Source: a virus. From it: a stretch of 36,571 nt of DNA. Below the pieces are notes generated by a model. It was not told the origin of the DNA. It was given only the letters and a program-made list of their open reading frames with translations, and did no database searches. The position numbers and the translations under genes are program-made. Shown one piece after another: positions 17,058-24,722 of this stretch. Location: IMG/VR virus record IMGVR_UViG_3300017719_000056, positions 1-36,571 of that record, one strand, 5' to 3'. Every line of letters begins with the position of its first letter. The stretch's first letter is position 1.

Positions 17058-17798
17058 ATGAAAAATATATTATGTGTTAAGTGGGGCGATAAATATACCT
17101 CCGACCATGTGGAAAAATTAAAACAACAAGTGGAAAAACACTGCTCATACGATTTTAATTTTTACTGTCTTACCGATAGACCAGAAAAAGAATATGACGT
17201 TCAATTACCAACTTGGATGGATGATCATTACATTCCGGAAAAGAATTTTTTTTGGGCATATCGAAAATGTTATATGTTTGATCAAACAAAAATATTTGAT
17301 GATAAATCAGCCGATGACGAATTTTTATTTTTTGATATAGATGTATTACTACATAATACAATAGATCCATTATGGGAACTACCTATGGATAAACCTTATA
17401 TCGTAAGAGGATGGTGGAATGATATTAAGAACTGTCAAAAAAATTATGGTAAATTAAAATCAACTCCGTTAAATTCTTCAGTCATTAGATGGAATGGGTT
17501 GCAATTACATAGAGTATATAATCATATAAGAAAAAATGCACCCATGATTTTTTTTACATATAGAACTATTGATAATTATTTTAATCACTTTTTTTATAAT
17601 ATACATGATGAAGAGGAATCATTTTTCCGTGGCTATCCAAAAGGTATGATATATTCCTGGTATAAAGGTAATATATTTGATGAGGATATGGAATTAAAAA
17701 AAATAAGAAAAGACCATATGATATGCTTATTTAACAATAGCGCATCTGGAATTGATGAAGATATGAATGATATAAGTGAAATAAATGAATTATATTAA
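17058..17798 (+). CDS. GT-A-type glycosyltransferase with DxD motif
   Basis: This is a 246-aa protein. The N-terminal strand KNILCVKWGDKYTSDHV and the segment FNFYCLTDRPEKEYDV look like the nucleotide-sugar half of GT-A glycosyltransferases. The metal-binding motif is D93-I-D95 in FFDIDVLLHN. Further conserved-looking parts are PYIVRGWWND (about 113-122) and NSSVIRWNG (139-147). It is a paralogue of the gene at 22895, sharing start, DIDVLL and GWW elements. The predicted reaction is transfer of a sugar from a nucleotide sugar. Donor and acceptor are unknown. It overlaps the next gene by 14 bases. Confidence 0.75.
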   Translation: MKNILCVKWGDKYTSDHVEKLKQQVEKHCSYDFNFYCLTDRPEKEYDVQLPTWMDDHYIPEKNFFWAYRKCYMFDQTKIFDDKSADDEFLFFDIDVLLHNTIDPLWELPMDKPYIVRGWWNDIKNCQKNYGKLKSTPLNSSVIRWNGLQLHRVYNHIRKNAPMIFFTYRTIDNYFNHFFYNIHDEEESFFRGYPKGMIYSWYKGNIFDEDMELKKIRKDHMICLFNNSASGIDEDMNDISEINELY

Positions 17799-18435
17799 AT
17801 ATACTCCTTTTATTAGCAATAACTGGATGAGATCATTAAACTATGTGCATAAGGAAAAACCTCACTTATTTCAACGAGTATTAGATTCCTTCACAGAATC
17901 TCAACTTGAAAGTAAGCTATGGCTAAACAGCGAATTAAATAAAATTCAAAATGAATTTAATAATATAGCAGTAGTTGGTGGTTGGTATTGTCATATATTA
18001 AGTAATATATTAATAGAAAATTTTAATGCTAAGTTTGTTTGCAATTATGATATAGATAAGGATTCTAAAATATTAAGCTATAAATTTAATAAAAGATATA
18101 AAGACGAAAAAAAGTATTTTTGTAGCAACCGTAATTTATATTCAGTGTATGAATTTTTAGAAGGTAGACACCAATTGCATGGCCCTATTGATTTATTGAT
18201 AAATCCATCATGTGAACATATGTATTATATGAAAGATTTATTATCAAGGCAGTTTGAACGTGAAAAGCCTTTATGTGTTCTACAATCTACAGATAATGAT
18301 GAATATGACGATCATATAAATAGTGTAAAGGACCCAGAAGAATTAGCTGATCAAGCTAATTTAATAGATATAAAATTCATGGGTACTAAGAAACTAAGTA
18401 ATGGAATGAATAGGTTTATGGTTATAGGAAGATGA
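17785..18435 (+). CDS. SAM-dependent methyltransferase-like protein
   Basis: This is a 216-aa protein with a Rossmann-like pattern seen in a phage methyltransferase-like family. It has a strand plus glycine motif IAVVGGWYCHILSNILIENF, an acidic strand end NYDIDKDSK (second beta strand, probable ribose contact), INPSCEHMYYM, and the later VLQSTDNDEYDDHINSVKD. The C-terminal strand is GMNRFMVIGR. The likely reaction is methyl transfer from S-adenosylmethionine. The acceptor cannot be read from the sequence. It overlaps both neighbours (14 bases upstream, ATGA downstream), so it is part of one translation unit with the glycosyltransferase and radical SAM genes. Confidence 0.65.
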   Translation: MNYIKYTPFISNNWMRSLNYVHKEKPHLFQRVLDSFTESQLESKLWLNSELNKIQNEFNNIAVVGGWYCHILSNILIENFNAKFVCNYDIDKDSKILSYKFNKRYKDEKKYFCSNRNLYSVYEFLEGRHQLHGPIDLLINPSCEHMYYMKDLLSRQFEREKPLCVLQSTDNDEYDDHINSVKDPEELADQANLIDIKFMGTKKLSNGMNRFMVIGR

Positions 18436-19430
18436 TCGATAAAAATAAAATAACAGAAGTATATTCCGAAACTTTTAAAAATAATAATATTGCAAATTGT
18501 TCTTGGATAATGAACAGATATTGTAATTATAGCTGTAGCTACTGTTGGCCACATGCACATCAAAAACAAAAGGACTTCCTAACTGAAAATCAATACCTAA
18601 TGGCAATTAATGAAATTATAAACCAATTCCATGAAAATGGTTATAAAAAAATAAATTGGGGATTTAGTGGAGGAGAAATTACTTTTAATCCACACTTTTT
18701 AACCATTTTAAATGAGATACAATCATACATTGATGATTATACGCATATGTATACAAACTTAACCACGAATATGTCACAGTCCATGAAATGGTGGTCTAAA
18801 TTTGTAGAAAACACAAAATATTTTAAAAAGGTAAAAATAAACGGCTCATGGCACTCTGAATATCTTACAGATGAAAAAAAGAAAGAAGCTTTTAGTGATA
18901 AAATTTTATTTCTTGAATCATCAGGAATTACAACTGATGTAAACTATGTTATGATTCCAGGAAAGCTTGATTATGCCAAACACCTAATTGATTTTTTTAA
19001 GGAAAAAAACATTTTTATTTTAATAAAATCATGTAGATTAGGCAATAACTTAATTGATGGTTATACAAACGAGGAACTTAAATTTTTATCTAATAGCTCG
19101 AAAAATCAAATAAATCGCAAACTTGAAACCAAACTTGGAACTTCAAGAGCTAACGTTGTTATAAAAACTAAGGATGAAGAATTACGGTTTAAATCATTTG
19201 AAGAAACTTTTGCAGAATACACGATGTCCTATGAAGGATTTAATTGCACTGCAGGTCATCAAGCAATAACTATATATGAAAATGGAAATGTAACTCGAGG
19301 AAGGCGTTGCCGTAACGAAATTTTAGGTAACATTAAAACTGGTTTTAATTTACATACTAAAATAGAAAAATGTTACTCTAAAGGCAATTGTACTTGCTCG
19401 ACGGATTTAAAACTACCAAAATGGAAATAA
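18432..19430 (+). CDS. Radical SAM enzyme with C-terminal cysteine-rich (SPASM/twitch-like) region
   Basis: This is a 332-aa protein. The radical SAM [4Fe-4S] motif is C31-x3-C35-x2-C38 (CNYSCSYCW), followed by the GGE motif at G80-G81-E82 (GFSGGEITFNP). The C-terminal region has five further cysteines, C272, C293, C314, C320 and C322. This fits an auxiliary Fe-S cluster domain of SPASM/twitch type, which in known families occurs in enzymes acting on peptides, proteins or sugars. The short sequence ITIYENGNVTRGRRCRN is the usual SPASM start (a strand, a G-N/D-V turn, then a Cys). The ATG overlaps the previous stop (ATGA). The substrate is unknown. Confidence 0.85.
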   Translation: MIDKNKITEVYSETFKNNNIANCSWIMNRYCNYSCSYCWPHAHQKQKDFLTENQYLMAINEIINQFHENGYKKINWGFSGGEITFNPHFLTILNEIQSYIDDYTHMYTNLTTNMSQSMKWWSKFVENTKYFKKVKINGSWHSEYLTDEKKKEAFSDKILFLESSGITTDVNYVMIPGKLDYAKHLIDFFKEKNIFILIKSCRLGNNLIDGYTNEELKFLSNSSKNQINRKLETKLGTSRANVVIKTKDEELRFKSFEETFAEYTMSYEGFNCTAGHQAITIYENGNVTRGRRCRNEILGNIKTGFNLHTKIEKCYSKGNCTCSTDLKLPKWK

Positions 19431-19466
19431 ATAATAAAGAAATTTAAAACCAAACGGTATGAATAA

Positions 19467-19784
19467 ATGACTGATAAGGAAAATGATTTACACCAAGCCG
19501 TAGTTTACTCGCTGCAAAATGTTTTTGATCCTGAAATGCCTAGTGTTAGTATATACGATTTAGGTTTAATATATAAACTTGAAATCACAGGAGATAAGTG
19601 TTATGTTGAACACACACTTACCAGCATGGCTTGTCCTTTTGCAGACGAAATATGCAACGATATAGAACAGGCAATAATTAATACTCCTGGAATACGAGCA
19701 ATAGATAGACAATTGGTTTTTGAACCTATGTTTACCATGGAAATGGTACCTGAAGAAACAAAACTGATAATGGGTTGGTATTAA
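19467..19784 (+). CDS. MIP18/DUF59-family Fe-S cluster assembly protein (SufT/PaaD-like)
   Basis: This is a 105-aa protein with the family landmarks. DPEMPSVSIYDLGLIY (21-36) corresponds to the DPE(I/L)xxSI-DLGLI motif, and LTSMACPFADEI (51-62) contains the conserved Cys56. Members help load Fe-S clusters into target proteins. It is set between two radical SAM genes, both of which need [4Fe-4S] clusters, so supplying them is the simplest role. An in-frame stop at 19464-19466 excludes an earlier start. The 36-base gap before it is the widest inside the enzyme block. The stop and the next ATG overlap as TAATG. Confidence 0.85.
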   Translation: MTDKENDLHQAVVYSLQNVFDPEMPSVSIYDLGLIYKLEITGDKCYVEHTLTSMACPFADEICNDIEQAIINTPGIRAIDRQLVFEPMFTMEMVPEETKLIMGWY

Positions 19785-20479
19785 TGGATATAGTAGAATG
19801 GTGTAGAAAAAATGATATATGGTATTTAAAAATAGATTTACAAATACCTGAAGTCTGCATTAAAGAAGCTCAAAGAGTTTATGATGAAGGATTTTTTGTA
19901 GAACATCGTTATGGTGATGGAGATGGTTGGAAGTCCTCAGCCTTACATAGTTTTGTGCATAAAGATGAGAATAATACTAGTATGGGATGGCATCATACAA
20001 AAAATCCTTCTGGTCATGGTATAGCTGAAAATAATGTAAAGTGGGGATGGACAGAAGTTGCAGAAATAGCACCAGAGACTAAAAGGTGGTTGGAAGATTT
20101 TCCACACAAATATTACAGAAGGTGTAGGTTTATGTTATTAGAGCCTGGAGGTCATATAGTAAAACACAATGATTCCAATGAAAAAAGAAACTCTGAAGGA
20201 AGAAAGAGAAATATATCTGCTGCTATTAATCTTGCATTTTATCAACCAAAAAATTGTTATCTAAGAAGAGCATCAACAAAGGAAGAGCTACCTTTTAAAA
20301 ACTGTAGTGGGTTTTGGTTTGATAATGGAGTGGAACATGAAGCTTTAAATAATTCTAATGAAAATCGGTTTCATTTTATTATACATGGTGGTAGCAATAA
20401 GGAACGAAAACAACTAATGATGAAATCCTTAGTTAAACAATTTGGTAAAAATGTGTTAAAGGAAATAGATGATCAATGA
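19784..20479 (+). CDS. 2OG-Fe(II) oxygenase, aspartyl/asparaginyl beta-hydroxylase type
   Basis: This is a 231-aa protein. Chosen start: the ATG at 19784, in the TAATG overlap, rather than an upstream TTG. The iron ligands are H128-x-D130 (PGGHIVKHNDSN) and H185 (GVEHEALNN). R195 (NENRFHFIIHG) would bind 2-oxoglutarate. This arrangement and the RCRFMLLEPGG lead-in match the aspartyl/asparaginyl beta-hydroxylase fold, whose known members hydroxylate side chains in proteins or small amino-acid units. It differs in sequence from the prolyl-hydroxylase-type enzyme at 2093, so the window holds two oxygenases of different branches. The substrate is not shown. Confidence 0.82.
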   Translation: MDIVEWCRKNDIWYLKIDLQIPEVCIKEAQRVYDEGFFVEHRYGDGDGWKSSALHSFVHKDENNTSMGWHHTKNPSGHGIAENNVKWGWTEVAEIAPETKRWLEDFPHKYYRRCRFMLLEPGGHIVKHNDSNEKRNSEGRKRNISAAINLAFYQPKNCYLRRASTKEELPFKNCSGFWFDNGVEHEALNNSNENRFHFIIHGGSNKERKQLMMKSLVKQFGKNVLKEIDDQ

Positions 20480-21750
20480 TTTCAAACTTTGAAGAATTTG
20501 TTTTATTGTGGAATAATGATAGTGTAAAATATAAAAAAAAGTTAAAACATCTTTTATTTTTGGTAACATATCCAGATAATTTAAAATGGGATTTTTCTAT
20601 AGAAAAACAAACACAAACTACAACTCTAATGCTTTCTGGTGGTGATACTGGTGCTGGTTCCGGACACTATATAAAATTTTGTAGGCAAAGTAAGGCTAAT
20701 GAAATTTTAAAAGAGGAAATTAATTGCACTCATGCAATGATTTGTTCTGTAGGTTGGGTTGCAGATATGGTAAATTTACCAACGCCCATTACGAATTTTA
20801 ATGTTTTTTCTCAAAGTGATATGTATTGTAAAGCTCATATAATTGCAAGACCAGATAAAAATGCATATCTTCATCATCAACACATTGAATTAAATTTAAC
20901 AAAATGGAGAGAATTAGGTTGTCCAGATATATATGAAAAATGGAGTAGTTACACACGTTCTCAGGAAAATTATCACGATGACTATACGCCATATTGGATA
21001 ATACCAGAAGGTTTACCAAAGGTAGATAATTTTACACATAAGGAAAGAGAAAAAAAAGCATTTTCTTATTCACATAAAGATTATAATAAAGTATGGAAAG
21101 ATTTAAGTACAGTAGATAAACACGATTATTATTTTAGTAAATATATGTCAAGAATGAAGTTCACGTATTATGTATATAATACGGAAAAATATCTAGAGTT
21201 ACCAGATAAAAAATTTGATTTATATTTAGCCCCTACATCTGGGTATTTAACAGAGGAATATTGTTATAATAATAATTTTAAAGGAGATATAATACTTTAT
21301 GATTATGTCCAAAAAAATATAGATATAAAAAGAAAAATTATAGAAATGAACATGTCCTTTGACGAAATTAAAAAAATTAAATTTTTACTAAAAAGCAACA
21401 AGCATTCATTTTTTATAAAACAAAGTAATTCCGAGCATCCAGAAAAAAGTGATAATATACACAGTGAATATCAAAAAATGCAAGATGAAATGTTTAATAA
21501 TTGTAATATAGAATATTGGTTACTGAATTTAATAAAACCTGATTATGATAAAATTATTGAAAAAGTTAAGGGAAAAACAGTTTTCTTTAGAGCTACTAAT
21601 ATTTTTAGTTATCATCTATCTCATGCATATTATACCCTAGATGAACTTTTTGATTCATATTACGCACTTATAAATGCACTACAATATGCTGATGGTTGTT
21701 GGTTTATTGGAACAACACCAACGAAACAAAGAGTCAAGTTTTGGGTGTGA
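20476..21750 (+). CDS. Two-part protein, possible transferase plus Rossmann-like domain, function unknown
   Basis: This is a 424-aa protein. The N-terminal half starts with a strand (KHLLFLVTYPD), contains a glycine patch (SGGDTGAGSGH) and the segment HHQHIELNLTKWRELGCPDI. That segment resembles the acceptor-side region of some glycosyltransferase-like proteins, but no DxD motif is visible. The second half has FDLYLAPTSGYLTEEYCYNN and DIILYDYVQKNIDIKRKIIE, a pattern like a methyltransferase-type Rossmann fold (glycine turn, then an acidic strand end). It is very Lys/Asn/Tyr-rich and its DNA is visibly more A/T-rich than the structural genes. It overlaps both neighbours (ATGA and GTGA). No function is claimed. 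Confidence 0.6.
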   Translation: MISNFEEFVLLWNNDSVKYKKKLKHLLFLVTYPDNLKWDFSIEKQTQTTTLMLSGGDTGAGSGHYIKFCRQSKANEILKEEINCTHAMICSVGWVADMVNLPTPITNFNVFSQSDMYCKAHIIARPDKNAYLHHQHIELNLTKWRELGCPDIYEKWSSYTRSQENYHDDYTPYWIIPEGLPKVDNFTHKEREKKAFSYSHKDYNKVWKDLSTVDKHDYYFSKYMSRMKFTYYVYNTEKYLELPDKKFDLYLAPTSGYLTEEYCYNNNFKGDIILYDYVQKNIDIKRKIIEMNMSFDEIKKIKFLLKSNKHSFFIKQSNSEHPEKSDNIHSEYQKMQDEMFNNCNIEYWLLNLIKPDYDKIIEKVKGKTVFFRATNIFSYHLSHAYYTLDELFDSYYALINALQYADGCWFIGTTPTKQRVKFWV

Positions 21751-22898
21751 GTAAAATTACAATTAAAAATGCATATTGTGATGCTTTGTTTAATGAAATT
21801 TATACCAATCCTAATGGTAATTATAGATTTTGTTGTTTTGCACAAATGGTGCCAGATGAGTATAATATGAACTCTAAAACACACACTCCTTTTGAGTGGT
21901 TTAAATCTGATTATATGGAAGAGGTACGTAATGGCGCGCTTCAAGGTGTAAAACATCCTGCTTGTATTGCCTGTTGGAAAATGGAAGAGGCTGGTGGTGA
22001 ATCCTTTCGTACTATGAGGTATAATCAACACTCCTATACAGATATTACAGATGTTAAGTTAAATCTTGCATTAAGTAATGCTTGTAATTTATCTTGTTAT
22101 ATGTGTGGCCCAGAAAATTCCACCACAAAGCATAAAGAAATGGTAGAAGTATTTGGCAAAAATTCAAAATACTCTAGCGCATTTTTTGGTTTAGGATTTG
22201 CACTAAAACAAGATAATTATAAAAGATTAAAGAAAGATATCCTAAATCATATAACATATGTTAAGGCAATAAATCTTATAGGTGGAGAACCTATGATGAT
22301 TCCAGAAGTTTGGGATTTATTGGATTCTATAAGTAATGCTGATGCAAAAAATATAAGGTTATGTTGGATTACCAATATGACTAAAGTAGGATATAAAAAT
22401 TATAGTTTAGAGGATATAATTAAAAAGTTTAAAGAAGTTTCCTTTAATGTTTCATGTGATCATTATGGAATAAAAGAATCTTGGATTAGGTATCCAATTG
22501 ATATACAATCATTTGAGGCTAATTTAAGAAAGTATAAAAAATATATCTCTCAGATTCAAGTGACTGTAGGTATGCTTAATGCAACCGATCTTATAGAGAT
22601 AAGGGATTATTATAACTCTAATTTTAAATTAAATGTGGATTTTACTAATATAGTGTATTCAGTAACGTCAGGTGATCGTGGTGGTGTGACTATTATGAAT
22701 TTTCCCAAAGAACATAAATTATTATTAATTGATAAATATAAAAATGATAGCGATTTTAAATTAGTAGTGGAAATGTTGTCATCTAGTTTAGATGATGATT
22801 GTGAGGAATTATATAAAGACGCAATGGACTTTTGCCAAAAATTATCTGATCATAGAAAATTTCAGTTTAAGGATATATGGGATAACATACCATTATGA
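21747..22898 (+). CDS. Radical SAM enzyme with N-terminal cysteine (twitch-like) domain
   Basis: This is a 383-aa protein. Chosen start: the GTG at 21747, forming a GTGA overlap with the previous stop; an upstream TTG would add 17 unlikely residues. Residues 1-90 hold C11, C29, C30, C73 and C76 in the pattern of a SPASM/twitch Fe-S domain (YRFCCFAQ ... W..SDYMEEVR ... GVKHPACIACWKMEEAGGES). Next comes the radical SAM motif C113-x3-C117-x2-C120 (NACNLSCYMC) and GGEP at 179-182. The auxiliary-type domain is thus placed before the catalytic barrel, the reverse of the usual order, as in the 'twitch-domain' radical SAM proteins found in phages. The substrate is unknown. Confidence 0.82.
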   Translation: MSKITIKNAYCDALFNEIYTNPNGNYRFCCFAQMVPDEYNMNSKTHTPFEWFKSDYMEEVRNGALQGVKHPACIACWKMEEAGGESFRTMRYNQHSYTDITDVKLNLALSNACNLSCYMCGPENSTTKHKEMVEVFGKNSKYSSAFFGLGFALKQDNYKRLKKDILNHITYVKAINLIGGEPMMIPEVWDLLDSISNADAKNIRLCWITNMTKVGYKNYSLEDIIKKFKEVSFNVSCDHYGIKESWIRYPIDIQSFEANLRKYKKYISQIQVTVGMLNATDLIEIRDYYNSNFKLNVDFTNIVYSVTSGDRGGVTIMNFPKEHKLLLIDKYKNDSDFKLVVEMLSSSLDDDCEELYKDAMDFCQKLSDHRKFQFKDIWDNIPL

Positions 22899-23596
22899 AA
22901 ATAATTGCAGTTAGAATTGGTGATAGGTACGGTCCTGAGTATGAAACATATTTAGAGTCCAAATTACCAGAATATGAATTTATTTGGATTCGAGAACCGA
23001 TCCGTAGTGACGTCGTTTTACAATGGAATAAAATGTATGGAATGAATCTTGATATTGATGAACCAGTTTGTGTGATGGATATAGATGTTTTACTGGTTGG
23101 TGAATACAAAAAAGTATTTAAATATCCAATAAAACAAGGTGAGTTTTTAGCCATGCCTGGTTGGTGGAGAGATACTAATAAGGAAAAATATAAAATTAAT
23201 GGTGGTTTCTTTAAATATTACCCAAAAGATTGTAAATACATATATGATGAGTTTATGAGTAATACTGATAAATGGCAAAGGTATTATATTGATAATGGAA
23301 TAACAAATGGTCCGGTTAACGGTGAGCAATATTTTGTTGAGGATCATGTAAGACAAAAATTAAAATTAAAACTATTACCAAATGCATGGTTCACAAGATG
23401 GATGTCATCTGAAAATAATGGCATGACTGAAAAACAATATAGAACCTGGCAGTATAATATTACTAAAAAATACTGCGATTTAACTGGTAACGATTATTTG
23501 TTTATGGGCGATTTTCATTCAGATATAAAATTTATACATTTTACACATATGTTAAATAAACCTCATAGTTGGAAGCATTATTCTGAGTATACATAA
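22895..23596 (+). CDS. GT-A-type glycosyltransferase with DxD motif (paralogue)
   Basis: This is a 233-aa protein related to the gene at 17058. It has the N-terminal strand MKIIAVRIGDRYGPEYETYL, the metal motif D62-I-D64 in MDIDVLLVGE, FLAMPGWWRDT (about 84-94) and NGGFFKYYP (102-110), which matches the NSSVIRWNG position of the paralogue. Near the C-terminus IKFIHFTHMLNKPHSW has the histidine typical of metal or diphosphate binding in GT-A enzymes. It probably transfers a sugar from a nucleotide sugar. Acceptor is unknown. The ATG overlaps the radical SAM stop (ATGA). Confidence 0.75.
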   Translation: MKIIAVRIGDRYGPEYETYLESKLPEYEFIWIREPIRSDVVLQWNKMYGMNLDIDEPVCVMDIDVLLVGEYKKVFKYPIKQGEFLAMPGWWRDTNKEKYKINGGFFKYYPKDCKYIYDEFMSNTDKWQRYYIDNGITNGPVNGEQYFVEDHVRQKLKLKLLPNAWFTRWMSSENNGMTEKQYRTWQYNITKKYCDLTGNDYLFMGDFHSDIKFIHFTHMLNKPHSWKHYSEYT

Positions 23597-23600
23597 TACC

Positions 23601-24296
23601 ATGAAACACTTTATTATTACCATTGAAAATCATATTGATTCTGAATTTGCCTCTGAAACTTGTATAGAGTCCTCAAAGAAAGTAGGTAACAATTTTAGCA
23701 TTGATATCCGAAAGGCCATAGTTCCTGAGCAAGTAAATTCTCTTTTAATTAAAGAAAATATTCAATGGACGTATCCTGATATCCATAAAATAGATTTTAA
23801 ATCCGGTTTAACTCTACACCCTTATGTGACAAAAAATAAAAATGCAAGAATTGCTTGTGGATTAAGTCACTATTTACTATGGAAAGAGTGTGCGGAATCC
23901 AACGAACCATATTTAATTTTGGAACATGATTCTATGTTTATAAAAAAATTAAATTATGATTATATTTTGGACAGTAAATATGATATAATAGGTATTAATG
24001 ATCCACGTCATGCTACTCGTAAATCAAATATTTTTTATAGCAAAATTATGGATTCAAAGGTGGATATTTTACCACCACCAAAAGTTGATGATATGGCAGT
24101 ACCACAAGGACTGGCCGGTAATTCTGCATATATCATAAAACCAACAGGAGCACGAAAAGTTATTAATGCTGTAAAGGATTATGGCTTATGGCCTAATGAT
24201 GCTATTATGTGCCAACAATTGATAAAAGGTATGGGTGTAACAAGAAATTTTTACACAAAAGTACAAAATATGGCATCTTCCACGACTCGAGATTGA
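23601..24296 (+). CDS. GT25-type glycosyltransferase
   Basis: This is a 231-aa protein resembling family GT25, which includes LPS/LOS galactosyltransferases of bacteria and the collagen galactosyltransferases of animals. Landmarks are ARIACGLSHYLLWKECAESN (82-101), the acidic motif LILEHDSMF with E108 and D110, LAGNSAYIIKPTGARKVI (161-178) and the later NDAIM. The expected reaction is transfer of a sugar onto a glycan or hydroxylated residue; the exact one is unknown. It is the last gene of the enzyme block. A late promoter and a virion gene follow within 70 bases. Confidence 0.78.
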   Translation: MKHFIITIENHIDSEFASETCIESSKKVGNNFSIDIRKAIVPEQVNSLLIKENIQWTYPDIHKIDFKSGLTLHPYVTKNKNARIACGLSHYLLWKECAESNEPYLILEHDSMFIKKLNYDYILDSKYDIIGINDPRHATRKSNIFYSKIMDSKVDILPPPKVDDMAVPQGLAGNSAYIIKPTGARKVINAVKDYGLWPNDAIMCQQLIKGMGVTRNFYTKVQNMASSTTRD

Positions 24297-24302
24297 TTTT
24301 AT

Positions 24303-24310
24303 TATAAATA
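24303..24310 (+). promoter_or_regulatory. T4-type late promoter (TATAAATA)
   Basis: A perfect TATAAATA lies in the 68-base gap between the GT25 gene and the next virion gene, in the same TTATAAATAAAACAAAA context as at 4111. It restarts late transcription after the enzyme block. The leader it would produce is about 50 bases and includes a short hairpin. Confidence 0.78.
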
Positions 24311-24323
24311 AAACAAAAGGCAG

Positions 24324-24340
24324 GGGCGTTAAAATCGTCC
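24324..24340 (+). other. Small GC-rich hairpin in the leader of the next gene
   Basis: GGGCG (24324-24328) can pair with CGTCC (24336-24340), with one G-U pair, around a 7-base loop TTAAAAT. It stands out because the surrounding sequence is A/T-rich. It lies between the late promoter and a strong ribosome site GGAAGG (24354-24359). No T-run follows, so it is not a clear terminator. It may affect translation or mRNA stability, or be chance. Confidence 0.35.
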
Positions 24341-24364
24341 GACAAAGAATCACGGAAGGTATTC

Positions 24365-24715
24365 ATGGCCCAGTACGAAGAATTTACGATAGATCAAGGT
24401 AGTGATGTAGCAATAGAAGTCCATTGTATTGACGGACAAGGCGCTGCAAAAAGTTTAGGTAATTATACACCATCAGCAAAAATGAAAAAGACTTACACTA
24501 GTAGCGATAGTGATACTACTAGTTTTACTTCTATAGTATCCGATCCTGCCAATGGCATAATTACACTATCTCTTACAAATACTCAAACTGATGCTCTCGC
24601 AAAAGGCCGATATGTTTATGATGTTGAACTCTCATTTTTAGACAGTGCTAGTAATACTATTATTGAAAGAATACTGGAAGGTAGAATCCAAGTAATGCCT
24701 TCGGTTACTAAATGA
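24365..24715 (+). CDS. Virion protein with BppU-like N-terminal-type domain
   Basis: This is a 116-aa protein forming one small beta domain. The pattern FTIDQGSDVAIEVHCIDGQG, then SIVSDPANGIITLSLTNTQT, then LAKGRYVYDVEL and RILEGRIQVMP is like the N-terminal domain of baseplate upper protein BppU and its many marine phage relatives, which attach fibres to the virion. It precedes a 1023-aa fibre gene and probably forms its connector or a decoration. It has a strong ribosome site (GGAAGG) and a late promoter upstream. The BppU relation is judged from pattern only. Confidence 0.65.
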   Translation: MAQYEEFTIDQGSDVAIEVHCIDGQGAAKSLGNYTPSAKMKKTYTSSDSDTTSFTSIVSDPANGIITLSLTNTQTDALAKGRYVYDVELSFLDSASNTIIERILEGRIQVMPSVTK

Positions 24716-24722
24716 GGTAAAG

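Noticed and set aside
19775-19783. TTG start giving three extra residues to the Asp/Asn-hydroxylase-like gene
   Set aside because: The ATG at 19784 overlaps the previous stop as TAATG, the same coupling seen at other junctions in the window.
21696-21746. TTG start adding 17 residues to the second radical SAM gene
   Set aside because: The added residues lie fully over the end of the previous gene and look like a shifted frame. The GTG at 21747 gives a clean GTGA overlap.
17058-24296. The accessory block as a mobile element or integrated cassette with borders
   Set aside because: No transposase, integrase, terminal repeats or target duplications were seen at either end, and the genes are tightly coupled to their neighbours.
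24297-24364. tRNA or other RNA gene in the widest gap
   Set aside because: The gap is too short for a tRNA, and only one 5-base-pair hairpin is visible.
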